Shown piece after piece: positions 14,215 to 22,123 of a DNA stretch of 36,943 nucleotides. The DNA is from an uncultured Lachnospiraceae bacterium. GTDB lineage: Bacteria > Bacillota > Clostridia > Lachnospirales > Lachnospiraceae. The stretch's first letter is position 1. The number at the start of each line of letters is the position of its first letter. Under the pieces are notes generated by a model. It saw only the letters and a program-made list of their open reading frames with translations, searched no databases and was not told where the DNA came from. The stretch is from NCBI GenBank assembly GCA_910579495.1, contig CAJTVD010000038.1, forward strand, positions 1 through 36,943, read 5' to 3'. The translations under genes were made by a program, and so were the position numbers.

Positions 14215-14243
14215 TTGCATAATCAGCAATCATCATGTATACT
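14215..14243 (+). promoter_or_regulatory. Main promoter of the S10 ribosomal protein operon
   Basis: TTGCAT (14215-14220), a 17-nt spacer and TATACT (14238-14243) form a strong sigma-A-type promoter after an AT-rich stretch that may act as an UP element. Transcription would start near 14250, about 330 nt before rpsJ. Confidence 0.8.
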
Positions 14244-14249
14244 ACAGGT

Positions 14250-14582
14250 TGTTGTGGCATGATAGCGGTGAAGCGTGAGGTTGCTGCCCCTGCTGAAAGG
14301 CACAGGCAGGTTTTCCGTGGAGCGAATGTCAAGAAGGCTGGCAAAGTCCAGTCCTTAGAATCTGACGGCAAGTCACTGTACAAACATAGTCTGTAGTAAC
14401 AGCCCTGTCCGCACTGCGGATGCAGGCTGGGGCGGCAGAAGCACGTGTGTATCATATTTCTGTTGGGGTGCGTAAGGACGCACTTATGTATATAACCGGA
14501 CAGGACACGCACGGGAGAGTGTACAGTCACCACTTGTCGTACTTCATTCATAGTAAAGTGCGAAAAGGAGGCGGCTTTTTTT
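14250..14582 (+). promoter_or_regulatory. Long structured leader of the S10 operon
   Basis: About 330 nt of untranslated RNA precede rpsJ. Visible features are a conserved-looking stretch near 14268-14330 (AGCGGTGAAGCGTGAGGTTG, then GTGGAGCGAATGTCAAGAAG) with a CTGCC/GGCAG stem, and a hairpin GTGCG-N6-CGCAC at 14468-14483. The ribosome site (AAGGAGG, about 14565-14571) sits by a T7 run just before ATG 14583. I recall similar leader words upstream of rpsJ in other Lachnospiraceae. Autogenous control by a ribosomal protein such as L4 is a reasonable inference, but no known Rfam class is assigned. Confidence 0.6.
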
Positions 14583-14900
14583 ATGGCAAGTCAAGTAATG
14601 AGAATCACACTCAAGGCTTATGACCATCAGTTAGTTGATGCATCTGCCAAGAAAATCATCGAAACAGTCAAGAAGAACGGGTCACAGGTGAGCGGACCGG
14701 TACCCCTTCCCACCAAGAAGGAAATAATTACCATCTTAAGGGCGGTCCACAAATACAAAGATTCCAGGGAGCAGTTCGAACAGCGTACCCACAAGAGGCT
14801 GATAGACATCATCACGCCTACGCCTAAGACGGTGGACGCCCTGCAGAGGCTGGAAATGCCTGCCGGCGTATACATTGACATTAAGATGAAAAACAAGTAA
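14583..14900 (+). CDS. rpsJ: 30S ribosomal protein S10
   Basis: The 105-residue S10 begins MASQVMRITLKAYDHQLVDA and contains the conserved VSGPVPLPTKKEIIT loop, which reaches into the 30S head, and HKRLIDIITPTPKTVDAL. In E. coli S10 also binds NusB in antitermination complexes. It is the first gene of the S10-spc cluster, driven from the promoter at 14215 through the long leader. The length is normal for the family. The gap to rplC is 79 nt and has no terminator-like hairpin, so the two are co-transcribed. Confidence 0.98.
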   Translation: MASQVMRITLKAYDHQLVDASAKKIIETVKKNGSQVSGPVPLPTKKEIITILRAVHKYKDSREQFEQRTHKRLIDIITPTPKTVDALQRLEMPAGVYIDIKMKNK

Positions 14901-14979
14901 AGCAGGCAATGTTTGTAAAATAACCCCTTAACTAGAATGGCCCGATAGGGGCCCGCTGTAGAATCAATTGGAGGTAAAA

Positions 14980-15657
14980 ATGAAAAAAGCAATTTTGGCT
15001 ACCAAAGTTGGAATGACACAGATTTTTAATGAGGATGGAACTTTAGTACCCGTAACGGTGCTCCTGGCAGGCCCTTGTGTGGTAACCCAGATTAAGACCG
15101 TGGAAAACGACGGTTACAGCGCTGTACAGGTAGGCTATGTGGATAAGAAAGAGCGGATTACCAATAAAGACAAGAGCGGGAAGAAAGAAATCATCCACAG
15201 GCATGGCGTTGGCAAAGCAATGAAAGGGCACTTTGACAAGGCAGGGGTTCCCTGCAAGAGGTTTGTCAGGGAGTTCAAGTTTGACAATGCAGAAGAATAT
15301 ACACTTGGAAGTGAGATCAAAGCCGATATTTTTGCAGCCGGGGATATGATTGACGCATCCGCCATTTCCAAAGGAAAAGGCTTCCAGGGCGCGATCAAGA
15401 GGCATGGGCAGCACAGAGGCCCCATGACCCATGGTTCCAAATTCCATCGCCATCAAGGCTCTAACGGTGCCTGCTCTTCCCCCAGCCGTGTGTTTAAAGG
15501 AAAGGGCATGCCGGGCCATATGGGCTGCGTAAAGGTTACCGTGCAGAACCTGGAGGTTGTAAGAGTAGACAGTGAGAATAACCTGCTTCTGGTAAAGGGC
15601 TCCGTGCCTGGTCCCAGGAAAGGGCTGGTTACGGTCAGAGAAGCTGTAAAGGCCTAG
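14980..15657 (+). CDS. rplC: 50S ribosomal protein L3
   Basis: L3 (225 residues) binds 23S rRNA near the peptidyl transferase centre. MKKAILATKVGMTQIFNEDG is the standard N-terminus. The central loop HRGPMTHGSKFHRHQGSNG and GKGMPGHMG are the typical rRNA-contact segments. The frame can be read from a TTG at 14968, but that overlaps the GGAGG ribosome site, so ATG 14980 is the start. It is followed by rplD after 33 nt. Confidence 0.97.
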   Translation: MKKAILATKVGMTQIFNEDGTLVPVTVLLAGPCVVTQIKTVENDGYSAVQVGYVDKKERITNKDKSGKKEIIHRHGVGKAMKGHFDKAGVPCKRFVREFKFDNAEEYTLGSEIKADIFAAGDMIDASAISKGKGFQGAIKRHGQHRGPMTHGSKFHRHQGSNGACSSPSRVFKGKGMPGHMGCVKVTVQNLEVVRVDSENNLLLVKGSVPGPRKGLVTVREAVKA

Positions 15658-15690
15658 GCATAAGCCGGTAGATGAAAGGAGGACCATTCA

Positions 15691-16311
15691 ATGGCAAACG
15701 TATCTGTTTTTAATATGGAAGGCAACGAAGTTGGCACAATAGAATTAAATGACGAAATATTCGGTGCCGATATCAACGAGCACCTGGTACACATGTCGGT
15801 GGTACAGCACCTTGCAAACAAACGCCAGGGAACCCAGAAAGCAAGGACCCGGGGAGAAGTTTCCGGAGGGGGCAGGAAGCCTTGGAGGCAGAAAGGGACC
15901 GGGCATGCAAGGCAGGGTTCCACAAGGGCACCCCAGTGGAAAGGCGGCGGCGTTGTGTTCGCTCCCGTGCCCAGGGATTATTCTTTCAAGCTGAACAAAA
16001 AGGAAAAAAGGGCAGCCCTGAAATCCGCCCTTACCAGCAGGGTAGTAAACGGCAAGCTGATTGTGCTGGATGAACTGAAGCTGGACGAGATCAAGACAAA
16101 GAAATTCAAGGCGGTAATGGACAACCTGAAGGTGAAAAAGGCGCTTGTGGTATTAAAAGACCAGGACAAAACGGTTATGATGTCTGCAAGGAACCTTCCT
16201 AATATTGCAACTGTCCGAGCCGATATGATCAACGTGTATGATATCCTGAAAGGCGACACACTGGTGGTTACCAGGGAGGCAGTAGCAAGGATCGAGGAGG
16301 TGTTTGCATAA
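15691..16311 (+). CDS. rplD: 50S ribosomal protein L4
   Basis: L4 (206 residues) has the conserved loop GEVSGGGRKPWRQKGTGHAR and RAPQWKGGGVVF, which enters the exit tunnel and is a known site of macrolide-resistance changes; it looks wild type here. In E. coli L4 represses its own operon through the S10 leader, so L4 is the first candidate ligand for the leader at 14250-14582. An AAAGGAGG ribosome site precedes ATG 15691. The stop TAA shares one base with the rplW ATG. Confidence 0.97.
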   Translation: MANVSVFNMEGNEVGTIELNDEIFGADINEHLVHMSVVQHLANKRQGTQKARTRGEVSGGGRKPWRQKGTGHARQGSTRAPQWKGGGVVFAPVPRDYSFKLNKKEKRAALKSALTSRVVNGKLIVLDELKLDEIKTKKFKAVMDNLKVKKALVVLKDQDKTVMMSARNLPNIATVRADMINVYDILKGDTLVVTREAVARIEEVFA

Positions 16312-16610
16312 TGGCAGCAGTTTTATATTACGACGTAATCCTGAAACCGGTTATCACAGAAAAGAGCATGGCCGGCATGAGCGACAAGAAATATACGTTT
16401 CTGGTCCATCCGGAAGCAAATAAGATTATGATTAAGGAAGCCGTTGAAAAAATGTTCGAAGGCACCAAGGTGGCAAGAGTAAACACCATCAATATGGGGG
16501 GGAAGAAAAAAAGACGCGGCACCGTAGTGGGCAGGACGGCAAAGACCAAAAAGGCAATCGTATGGCTTACTGAGGACAGCAAGGATATTGAAATTTTTGC
16601 AGGGCTCTAG
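16311..16610 (+). CDS. rplW: 50S ribosomal protein L23
   Basis: L23 (99 residues) lies at the tunnel exit and docks trigger factor and SRP. YDVILKPVITEKSM is the family's N-terminal signature, and the loop with GGKKKRRGTVVGRTAKTKKA contacts rRNA. Its start overlaps the rplD stop by one base (TAATG), implying coupled translation. A 137-nt spacer without a clear terminator follows before rplB. Confidence 0.97.
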   Translation: MAAVLYYDVILKPVITEKSMAGMSDKKYTFLVHPEANKIMIKEAVEKMFEGTKVARVNTINMGGKKKRRGTVVGRTAKTKKAIVWLTEDSKDIEIFAGL

Positions 16611-16747
16611 GAAGCTGCCGGGCCAGAAGGCGGAAAACCGTATCCGGGGATAATTTAAGGGATTCCTGAAAACCCAGGCTGCGGACCAATAAGAATTATG
16701 CACAAAAAAAGTGCGATATGAAATGAGGCTTGAAAGGAGACAAATCC

Positions 16748-17590
16748 ATGGGTATTAAGACATATAAACCCTATACACCCTCCAGAAGACATATGACCGG
16801 TTCAGACTTCTCGGAGATCACAAAGACGACCCCTGAAAAATCTCTCTGCGTGTCCCTTAAGAAAAATTCCGGGCGCAATAACCAGGGAAAAATTACCGTT
16901 AGGCATCGCGGCGGCGGCGCTAAGAGAAAATACAGGATTATTGATTTTAAAAGAAATAAGGATGGGGTTCCCGCAACAGTAATAGGCATTGAATACGACC
17001 CTAACAGAAGCGCAAACATTGCCCTGATCTGCTATGCGGACGGGGAAAAATCCTATATCATAGCTCCCCAGGGGCTCACAGACGGCATGAAAGTCATGAA
17101 CGGGCCGGAAGCGGAAGTGAAAGTGGGCAACTGCCTTCCTTTGGCATCTATTCCCGTAGGTACCCAGGTACACAATGTAGAGCTGAGTCCCGGAAAAGGC
17201 GGCCAGATGGTACGTTCCGCAGGCAACAGCGCACAGCTGATGGCGAAAGAAGGAAAATATGCCACCCTCCGTCTCCCCTCCGGTGAAATGAGAATGGTTC
17301 CCATAGGCTGCCGGGCAACCGTAGGCGTGGTAGGCAATGCAGACCATAACCTGATCAATATCGGTAAGGCGGGACGCAAGCGCCATATGGGCTTCCGCCC
17401 TACAGTACGCGGTTCTGTGATGAACCCCAACGACCATCCTCACGGCGGTGGCGAAGGCAAGACCGGTATCGGACGTCCAGGCCCTTCCACACCATGGGGT
17501 AAGCCTGCTCTTGGCCTTAAGACCCGCAAGAAAAAGAAAGCTTCCAACAAGTTGATTGTAAGAAGAAGAGACGGCAGGACGTTTAAATAA
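16748..17590 (+). CDS. rplB: 50S ribosomal protein L2
   Basis: L2 (280 residues) is a core 23S rRNA binder needed for subunit joining and peptidyl transfer. The conserved C-terminal segment GVVGNADHNLINIGKAGRKR and VMNPNDHPHGGGEGK carries the universally conserved His of L2. The start is ATG 16748 (MGIKTYKPYTPSRR) after AAAGGAGA. An in-frame TTG at 16730 lies before the ribosome site and is rejected. rpsS follows after 14 nt. Confidence 0.97.
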   Translation: MGIKTYKPYTPSRRHMTGSDFSEITKTTPEKSLCVSLKKNSGRNNQGKITVRHRGGGAKRKYRIIDFKRNKDGVPATVIGIEYDPNRSANIALICYADGEKSYIIAPQGLTDGMKVMNGPEAEVKVGNCLPLASIPVGTQVHNVELSPGKGGQMVRSAGNSAQLMAKEGKYATLRLPSGEMRMVPIGCRATVGVVGNADHNLINIGKAGRKRHMGFRPTVRGSVMNPNDHPHGGGEGKTGIGRPGPSTPWGKPALGLKTRKKKKASNKLIVRRRDGRTFK

Positions 17591-17604
17591 GGAGGAGAGA
17601 AGAA

Positions 17605-17886
17605 ATGGCTAGATCACTGAAAAAAGGACCTTTTGCAGATGCAAGTCTGCTGAAAAAAGTAGATGCAATGAATGCAGCAGGACAGAAACAGGTTATTAAG
17701 ACCTGGTCCCGCAGTTCCACTATCTTCCCTTCTTTTGTAGGACACACATTTGCGGTACATGACGGAAGGAAGCATGTGCCGGTATATGTGACAGAAGATA
17801 TGGTTGGGCATAAGCTGGGCGAGTTTGTTGCGACCAGGACCTATAGAGGGCATGGAAAAGACGAAAAGAAGTCTAAAGTAAGATAG
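17605..17886 (+). CDS. rpsS: 30S ribosomal protein S19
   Basis: S19 (93 residues) sits in the 30S head near the A site. MARSLKKGPFADASLLKKVD and TIFPSFVGHTFAVHDGRKHV are standard. A GGAGGAGAG ribosome site precedes ATG 17605. The gene is full length and followed by rplV after 11 nt. Confidence 0.97.
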   Translation: MARSLKKGPFADASLLKKVDAMNAAGQKQVIKTWSRSSTIFPSFVGHTFAVHDGRKHVPVYVTEDMVGHKLGEFVATRTYRGHGKDEKKSKVR

Positions 17887-17897
17887 GAGGTTTTATC

Positions 17898-18302
17898 ATG
17901 GCAAAAGGACATAGATCCCAAATTAAAAGAGAGAGAAATGCGCAGAAAGACACAAGGCCCTCCGCTAAGTTATCTTACGCAAGAGTGTCTGTCCAGAAAG
18001 CATGTTTTGTATTAGATGCCATCAGAGGCAAGGATGTGGAGACCGCCCTGGGTATTTTGGAGTATAACCCCAGGTATGCTTCCAGCATCATTAAGAAATT
18101 ATTGGAGTCCGCAAGTGCAAACGCTGAATACCTGCACAGCCAGGATCCTACAAAATACCCGAATCCGGACCATCTTTATATTGCGGAATGCTACGCAAAT
18201 AAGGGACCTACAATGAAAAGAGTAAGACCGAGGGCACAGGGAAGGGCATACAGGATTGAAAAGAGAATGAGCCATATTACCATTGTGCTGGATGAAAGAT
18301 AG
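17898..18302 (+). CDS. rplV: 50S ribosomal protein L22 (N-terminally extended)
   Basis: L22 lines the exit tunnel together with L4. The family core runs from AKLSYARVSVQKACFVLDAI to GRAYRIEKRMSHITIVL. At 134 residues it is longer than the usual 110-115, because about 20 basic residues (MAKGHRSQIKRERNAQKDTR) precede the core. AGGAGG lies just before ATG 17898, so the extension is translated. The tunnel-hairpin region shows no resistance-type deletion. Confidence 0.96.
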   Translation: MAKGHRSQIKRERNAQKDTRPSAKLSYARVSVQKACFVLDAIRGKDVETALGILEYNPRYASSIIKKLLESASANAEYLHSQDPTKYPNPDHLYIAECYANKGPTMKRVRPRAQGRAYRIEKRMSHITIVLDER

Positions 18303-18349
18303 GAGATAGGCTTGCCTGGCAGGCCCCAGAGAAAGGAGCAAATTAATAT

Positions 18350-19021
18350 ATGGGACAGAAAGTTAATCCTCACGGACTCAGAGTCGGTATTATTAAGGAT
18401 TGGGATTCTAAATGGTATGCAGAGGGGGATTTCGCTGATTTCCTGGTGGAAGACTATGACATCAGAAAATTCCTGAAAAAGAAATTATACAGTGCGGGAG
18501 TTTCCAGGATTGAGATCGAAAGGGCTTCCGACAGAGTGAAGGTTATTATCTATACAGCAAAGCCCGGCGTTGTGATCGGCAAGGGCGGCGCTGAGATTGA
18601 AGTTACCAAGAAAGAGCTTTCCAAAATGACTGGAAAGAAAGTATTAGTGGATATCAAGGAAATCAAAAAGCCTGACAGGGATGCCCAGCTTGTTGCGGAA
18701 AATATTGCCCAGCAGCTTGAGAACCGTGTTTCTTTCCGGCGGGCCATGAAATCCTGCATGGGAAGGACCATGAAAGCAGGGGCTCTTGGCATTAAGACCT
18801 CCGTTTCCGGACGCCTTGGCGGCGCGGATATGGCGCGTACAGAGTTTTACAGCGAAGGCACGATCCCGCTTCAGACATTGCGCGCAGATATTGAGTACGG
18901 CTTTGCAGAAGCAAACACCACCTATGGAAAAGTAGGCGTAAAGGTTTGGATTTACAAGGGGGAAGTACTTCCAGCCAAAAAGAATGAAGAAAAGACAGTG
19001 CAGGAAGGGAGCGATAAATAA
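18350..19021 (+). CDS. rpsC: 30S ribosomal protein S3
   Basis: S3 (223 residues) helps form the mRNA entry channel. GQKVNPHGLRVGIIKDWDSK is the standard N-terminus, the KH domain has VIGKGGAEIE, and the C-terminal domain has GALGIKTSVSGRLGGADMAR. An AAAGGAG site precedes ATG 18350. The stop shares one base with the rplP start. Confidence 0.97.
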   Translation: MGQKVNPHGLRVGIIKDWDSKWYAEGDFADFLVEDYDIRKFLKKKLYSAGVSRIEIERASDRVKVIIYTAKPGVVIGKGGAEIEVTKKELSKMTGKKVLVDIKEIKKPDRDAQLVAENIAQQLENRVSFRRAMKSCMGRTMKAGALGIKTSVSGRLGGADMARTEFYSEGTIPLQTLRADIEYGFAEANTTYGKVGVKVWIYKGEVLPAKKNEEKTVQEGSDK

Positions 19022-19458
19022 TGTTAATGCCCAAGAGAGTTAAACGTCGTAAACAGTTCCGCGGCACCATGAGAGGAAAGGCTACCCGCGGCAACACGAT
19101 CACTTACGGTGAGTATGGTATCGTTGCAACAGAGCCCTGCTGGATCAAATCCAACCAGATCGAGGCTGCCCGTATCGCCATGACCCGTTATATCAAGCGT
19201 GGAGGAAAAGTCTGGATCAAGATCTTCCCGGACAAACCGGTGACATCAAAACCGGCGGAAACACGTATGGGTTCCGGTAAAGGAACACTGGAATACTGGG
19301 TTGCAGTAGTAAAGCCCGGCCGTGTAATGTTTGAAATCGCAGGCGTTTCCGAGGAAATCGCAAAAGAAGCGTTGCGCCTTGCAACTTATAAGCTTCCCTG
19401 CAAATGCAAGATAGTTTCTAAGGCAGACTTGGAAGGTGGTGCATCTAATGAAGAGTAG
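19021..19458 (+). CDS. rplP: 50S ribosomal protein L16
   Basis: L16 (145 residues) positions A-site tRNA. MLMPKRVKRRKQFRGTMRGK and KPVTSKPAETRMGSGKGTLE are diagnostic. It begins at ATG 19021, overlapping the rpsC stop by one base. Its end overlaps rpmC by 11 nt, so rpsC, rplP and rpmC form a coupled translational run. Confidence 0.97.
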   Translation: MLMPKRVKRRKQFRGTMRGKATRGNTITYGEYGIVATEPCWIKSNQIEAARIAMTRYIKRGGKVWIKIFPDKPVTSKPAETRMGSGKGTLEYWVAVVKPGRVMFEIAGVSEEIAKEALRLATYKLPCKCKIVSKADLEGGASNEE

Positions 19459-19654
19459 CAAGTATTTAGAAGAATTAAAGGCAAAATCCGCCGATGCTCT
19501 GGCGCAGGAGCTGGTAGCAGCTAAAAAAGAGCTTTTTAATCTGAGATTCCAGAATGCAACGAACCAGTTGGATAATACCGCAAGGATCAAAGAAGTGAGA
19601 AAAAACATTGCAAGGATCCAGACCGTGATCACACAGAAGCAGAAAGAGGCGTAA
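19448..19654 (+). CDS. rpmC: 50S ribosomal protein L29
   Basis: L29 (68 residues) sits beside L23 at the tunnel exit. The frame shows YLEELKAKSADALAQELVAA and LFNLRFQNATNQLDNTARIK, the helical hairpin of the family. ATG 19448 (MKSSKYLEEL) is chosen. A GTG at 19436 is in frame but falls in the purine-rich ribosome site (GGAAGGTGGTG) inside rplP. Confidence 0.96.
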   Translation: MKSSKYLEELKAKSADALAQELVAAKKELFNLRFQNATNQLDNTARIKEVRKNIARIQTVITQKQKEA

Positions 19655-19728
19655 GGCAGAACTGCCTGGCCAGGTAGAAGAAAACAGCTTCATATTGCAG
19701 TAATGTCCAGGAAAGGAGACGGAAAACC

Positions 19729-19986
19729 GTGCAGGAAAGAAATTTAAGAAAAACACGTACCGGTAAGGTAGTCAGTGATAAAATGAATAAAACCATCGTT
19801 GTCGCTATTGAAGAGCATGTAAAGCATCCCCTTTACAAGAAAGTCGTAAAGAGCACCTACAAATTAAAAGCGCATGACGAAAACAACGAGTGCGGCATTG
19901 GCGATACGGTAAAGGTGATGGAAACCAGGCCCCTGTCCAAAGACAAGAGATGGCGTCTTGTGGAAATCATTGAAAAAGCAAAATAG
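19729..19986 (+). CDS. rpsQ: 30S ribosomal protein S17 (GTG start)
   Basis: S17 (85 residues) is a primary 16S rRNA binder. RNLRKTRTGKVVSDKMNKTI and VMETRPLSKDKRWRLVEIIE are typical. The only suitable start is GTG 19729, after GGAAAGGAGA. The 74-nt spacer before it contains the 10-bp palindrome CCTGGCCAGG. Confidence 0.96.
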   Translation: MQERNLRKTRTGKVVSDKMNKTIVVAIEEHVKHPLYKKVVKSTYKLKAHDENNECGIGDTVKVMETRPLSKDKRWRLVEIIEKAK

Positions 19987-20043
19987 TATTCCGCCCCGGC
20001 CAAGGCCAGGGTCATAAAGAAATAATTCGGAAGGAGAATTAGC

Positions 20044-20412
20044 ATGATTCAACAGGAAAGCAGGCTGAAAGTCGCTGACAATACAGGTGCAAAAGAAATT
20101 CTTTGCATCAGGGTTATGGGTGGTTCCAAAAGAAGATATGGAAGTATCGGCGATATCATTGTAGCTACGGTCAAAGATGCAACGCCAGGCGGCGTTGTAA
20201 AAAAAGGCGATGTAGTTAAGGCCGTAGTTGTCCGCACTGTGAAAGGCGTCCGCCGTAAAGACGGTTCTTATATCAGATTTGACGAAAACGCCGCAGTTAT
20301 CATTAAAGACGATAAAACTCCCAGAGGAACGCGTATCTTTGGACCGGTAGCAAGAGAGCTTCGTGATAAACAGTTTATGAAAATTGTTTCCCTGGCTCCC
20401 GAAGTATTATAG
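20044..20412 (+). CDS. rplN: 50S ribosomal protein L14
   Basis: L14 (122 residues) is a core protein at the subunit interface. MIQQESRLKVADNTGAKEIL and TPRGTRIFGPVARELRDKQF are hallmark stretches. A GGAAGGAGA site precedes ATG 20044. rplX starts 12 nt after the stop. Confidence 0.97.
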   Translation: MIQQESRLKVADNTGAKEILCIRVMGGSKRRYGSIGDIIVATVKDATPGGVVKKGDVVKAVVVRTVKGVRRKDGSYIRFDENAAVIIKDDKTPRGTRIFGPVARELRDKQFMKIVSLAPEVL

Positions 20413-20424
20413 GAGGTGCTTGGT

Positions 20425-20736
20425 ATGGCAACTTTAAAAATTAAAAAGGGTGATACCGTAAGGGTAATCACCGGCAAGGATAAAGGAACAGATGGCAAAG
20501 TGGTTTCTGTTGACGCCAAAAGGCATAAAGTAGTTGTAGAAGGCGTGGGCATGGTTACCAAACATACAAAGCCCTCAGCAGCCAACCAGAACGGTGGGAT
20601 TATTCAAAAAGAAGCCCCTATTGACTGGTCAAACGTAATGTACCTGCACAAAGGAAAGCCTACAAGGATTGGCTTTAAATTTGAAAACGGCAAGAAAGTA
20701 CGTTTTGCAAAGTCAACGGGTGAAGTGATTGATTAA
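20425..20736 (+). CDS. rplX: 50S ribosomal protein L24
   Basis: L24 (103 residues) starts assembly of the 50S subunit. It carries an N-terminal KOW motif (KKGDTVRVITGKDKGTDGKV) and VEGVGMVTKHTKPSAANQNG. ATG 20425 is chosen; an in-frame GTG at 20416 is part of the AGGAGGTG ribosome site. rplE follows after 23 nt. Confidence 0.96.
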   Translation: MATLKIKKGDTVRVITGKDKGTDGKVVSVDAKRHKVVVEGVGMVTKHTKPSAANQNGGIIQKEAPIDWSNVMYLHKGKPTRIGFKFENGKKVRFAKSTGEVID

Positions 20737-20759
20737 TTCGGGAAAGGAGAACTGGAAGC

Positions 20760-21299
20760 GTGAGCAGACTTAAAACAGTTTATAATGATGAGATCGTAGA
20801 CGCTATGGTCAAAAAGTTCGGATACAAAAACGTGATGCAGGTGCCGAAGCTCGACAAAATTGTGATCAACATGGGCGTGGGCGAAGCAAAAGAAAATGCA
20901 AAAGTGCTTGAATCCGCAGTAAAAGACCTTGAGATCATTGCCGGCCAGAAGGCAGTGCTTACCAAGGCAAAAAAATCCATTGCAAACTTCAAAATCAGGG
21001 AAGGCATGGCAATCGGATGTAAAGTAACGCTGCGCGGGGAAAAGATGTATGATTTCCTGGACCGCCTGGTAAACCTGGCGCTGCCCCGTGTACGTGACTT
21101 CCGCGGAGTAAACCCCAATTCCTTTGACGGAAGAGGCAATTATTCCCTGGGTATTAAGGAACAGCTTATTTTCCCTGAAATTTCTTACGACAAGGTAGAT
21201 AAGATCAGGGGAATGGACGTTATCTTTGTTACAACAGCAAAGACAGATGAAGAAGCACGTGAATTGTTAAGATTGTTTAATATGCCATTTGCGAAATAA
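20760..21299 (+). CDS. rplE: 50S ribosomal protein L5 (GTG start)
   Basis: L5 (179 residues) binds 5S rRNA in the central protuberance. VPKLDKIVINMGVGEAKENA, VTLRGEKMYDFLDRLVNLAL and FRGVNPNSFDGRGNYSLGIK are family signatures. The start is GTG 20760 after GGAAAGGAGA. No alternative ATG keeps the conserved N-terminus. Confidence 0.97.
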   Translation: MSRLKTVYNDEIVDAMVKKFGYKNVMQVPKLDKIVINMGVGEAKENAKVLESAVKDLEIIAGQKAVLTKAKKSIANFKIREGMAIGCKVTLRGEKMYDFLDRLVNLALPRVRDFRGVNPNSFDGRGNYSLGIKEQLIFPEISYDKVDKIRGMDVIFVTTAKTDEEARELLRLFNMPFAK

Positions 21300-21313
21300 A
21301 AGGAGGTAAATTC

Positions 21314-21499
21314 ATGGCTAAAACATCATTGAAGGTAAAACAGCAGCGTAAACAGAAATATTCCACCAGGGAATATACCCGCTGCAGAGTTTGCGGGCGT
21401 CCGCACGCTGTCCTTAGAAAATACGGAATCTGCAGAATTTGCTTCCGGGAGATGGCATATAAAGGCCAGATCCCTGGCGTGAGAAAAGCAAGCTGGTAA
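21314..21499 (+). CDS. rpsN: 30S ribosomal protein S14, zinc-binding type
   Basis: This 61-residue S14 is the short, zinc-binding type (also called rpsZ). The four ligands are Cys24, Cys27, Cys40 and Cys43 in CRVC and CRIC. RVCGRPHAVLRKYGICRICF is the diagnostic core. It is the ancestral form in the spc operon; zinc-free paralogs replace it under zinc starvation in some Firmicutes. AAAGGAGG precedes ATG 21314. A 130-nt spacer without a clear structure follows. Confidence 0.97.
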   Translation: MAKTSLKVKQQRKQKYSTREYTRCRVCGRPHAVLRKYGICRICFREMAYKGQIPGVRKASW

Positions 21500-21629
21500 A
21501 AACGGTCTTTCGCATGGGCCTATAGGGATTTGCTGGTGCAACTTCCAGTAGGGCGCGCATTTACCGTGAATTCTGGGTATAGAAAATGCGAAAAGGATAT
21601 TGCATTGAAATGATACAGGAGGAAATGAA

Positions 21630-22031
21630 ATGACAATGAGTGATCCTATTGCAGATATGCTTACAAGAATCCGTAATGCAAATACTGCAAAACATGATAC
21701 AGTAGATATTCCCTCTTCCAAAATGAAACTGGCAATTGCCGGGATTCTTCTGGAAGAAGGTTATATTAAAAAATATGACCTGGTTGACGATGGCAACTTT
21801 AAAACCATCCGTATTGCTTTAAAATATGGTGTTGACAGAAACGACAGGATTATCAGCGGCTTAAAAAGAATTTCCAAGCCCGGCCTGCGTGTGTATGCTG
21901 GCAAGGATGAGCTCCCAAGAGTGCTTGGCGGCCTGGGGATTGCGATTATTTCCACCAACCAGGGCGTTATCACTGACAAGAAAGCAAGGCAGCTCCAGGT
22001 AGGCGGCGAAGTGCTGGCTTATGTATGGTAA
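21630..22031 (+). CDS. rpsH: 30S ribosomal protein S8
   Basis: S8 (133 residues) organises the 16S rRNA central domain, and in E. coli represses the spc operon. MTMSDPIADMLTRIRNANTA is the standard start, and the C-terminus ends in VLAYVW, as usual. AGGAGG precedes ATG 21630. The 92-nt spacer to rplF contains GCC-rich short inverted repeats. Confidence 0.97.
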   Translation: MTMSDPIADMLTRIRNANTAKHDTVDIPSSKMKLAIAGILLEEGYIKKYDLVDDGNFKTIRIALKYGVDRNDRIISGLKRISKPGLRVYAGKDELPRVLGGLGIAIISTNQGVITDKKARQLQVGGEVLAYVW

Positions 22032-22123
22032 ACTGCCGGCAAACTGCCAGGCGTTTTCAGCTGACAATGAAATGCTGCCGCCCCAGGCGCCAGCTTATTA
22101 AATAAAATATAGGAGGTACGGGC

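Noticed and set aside
14087..14551. 154-codon minus-strand open frame over the S10 leader
   Set aside because: It overlaps the rpsJ promoter and leader and the DUF1015 promoter and has no domain.
14968..14979. TTG start for rplC four codons upstream
   Set aside because: It overlaps the GGAGG ribosome site; the conserved L3 N-terminus starts at ATG 14980.
16701..16715. GCAC-A7-GTGC hairpin before rplB
   Set aside because: A four-base stem is too short to call a regulatory structure or terminator.
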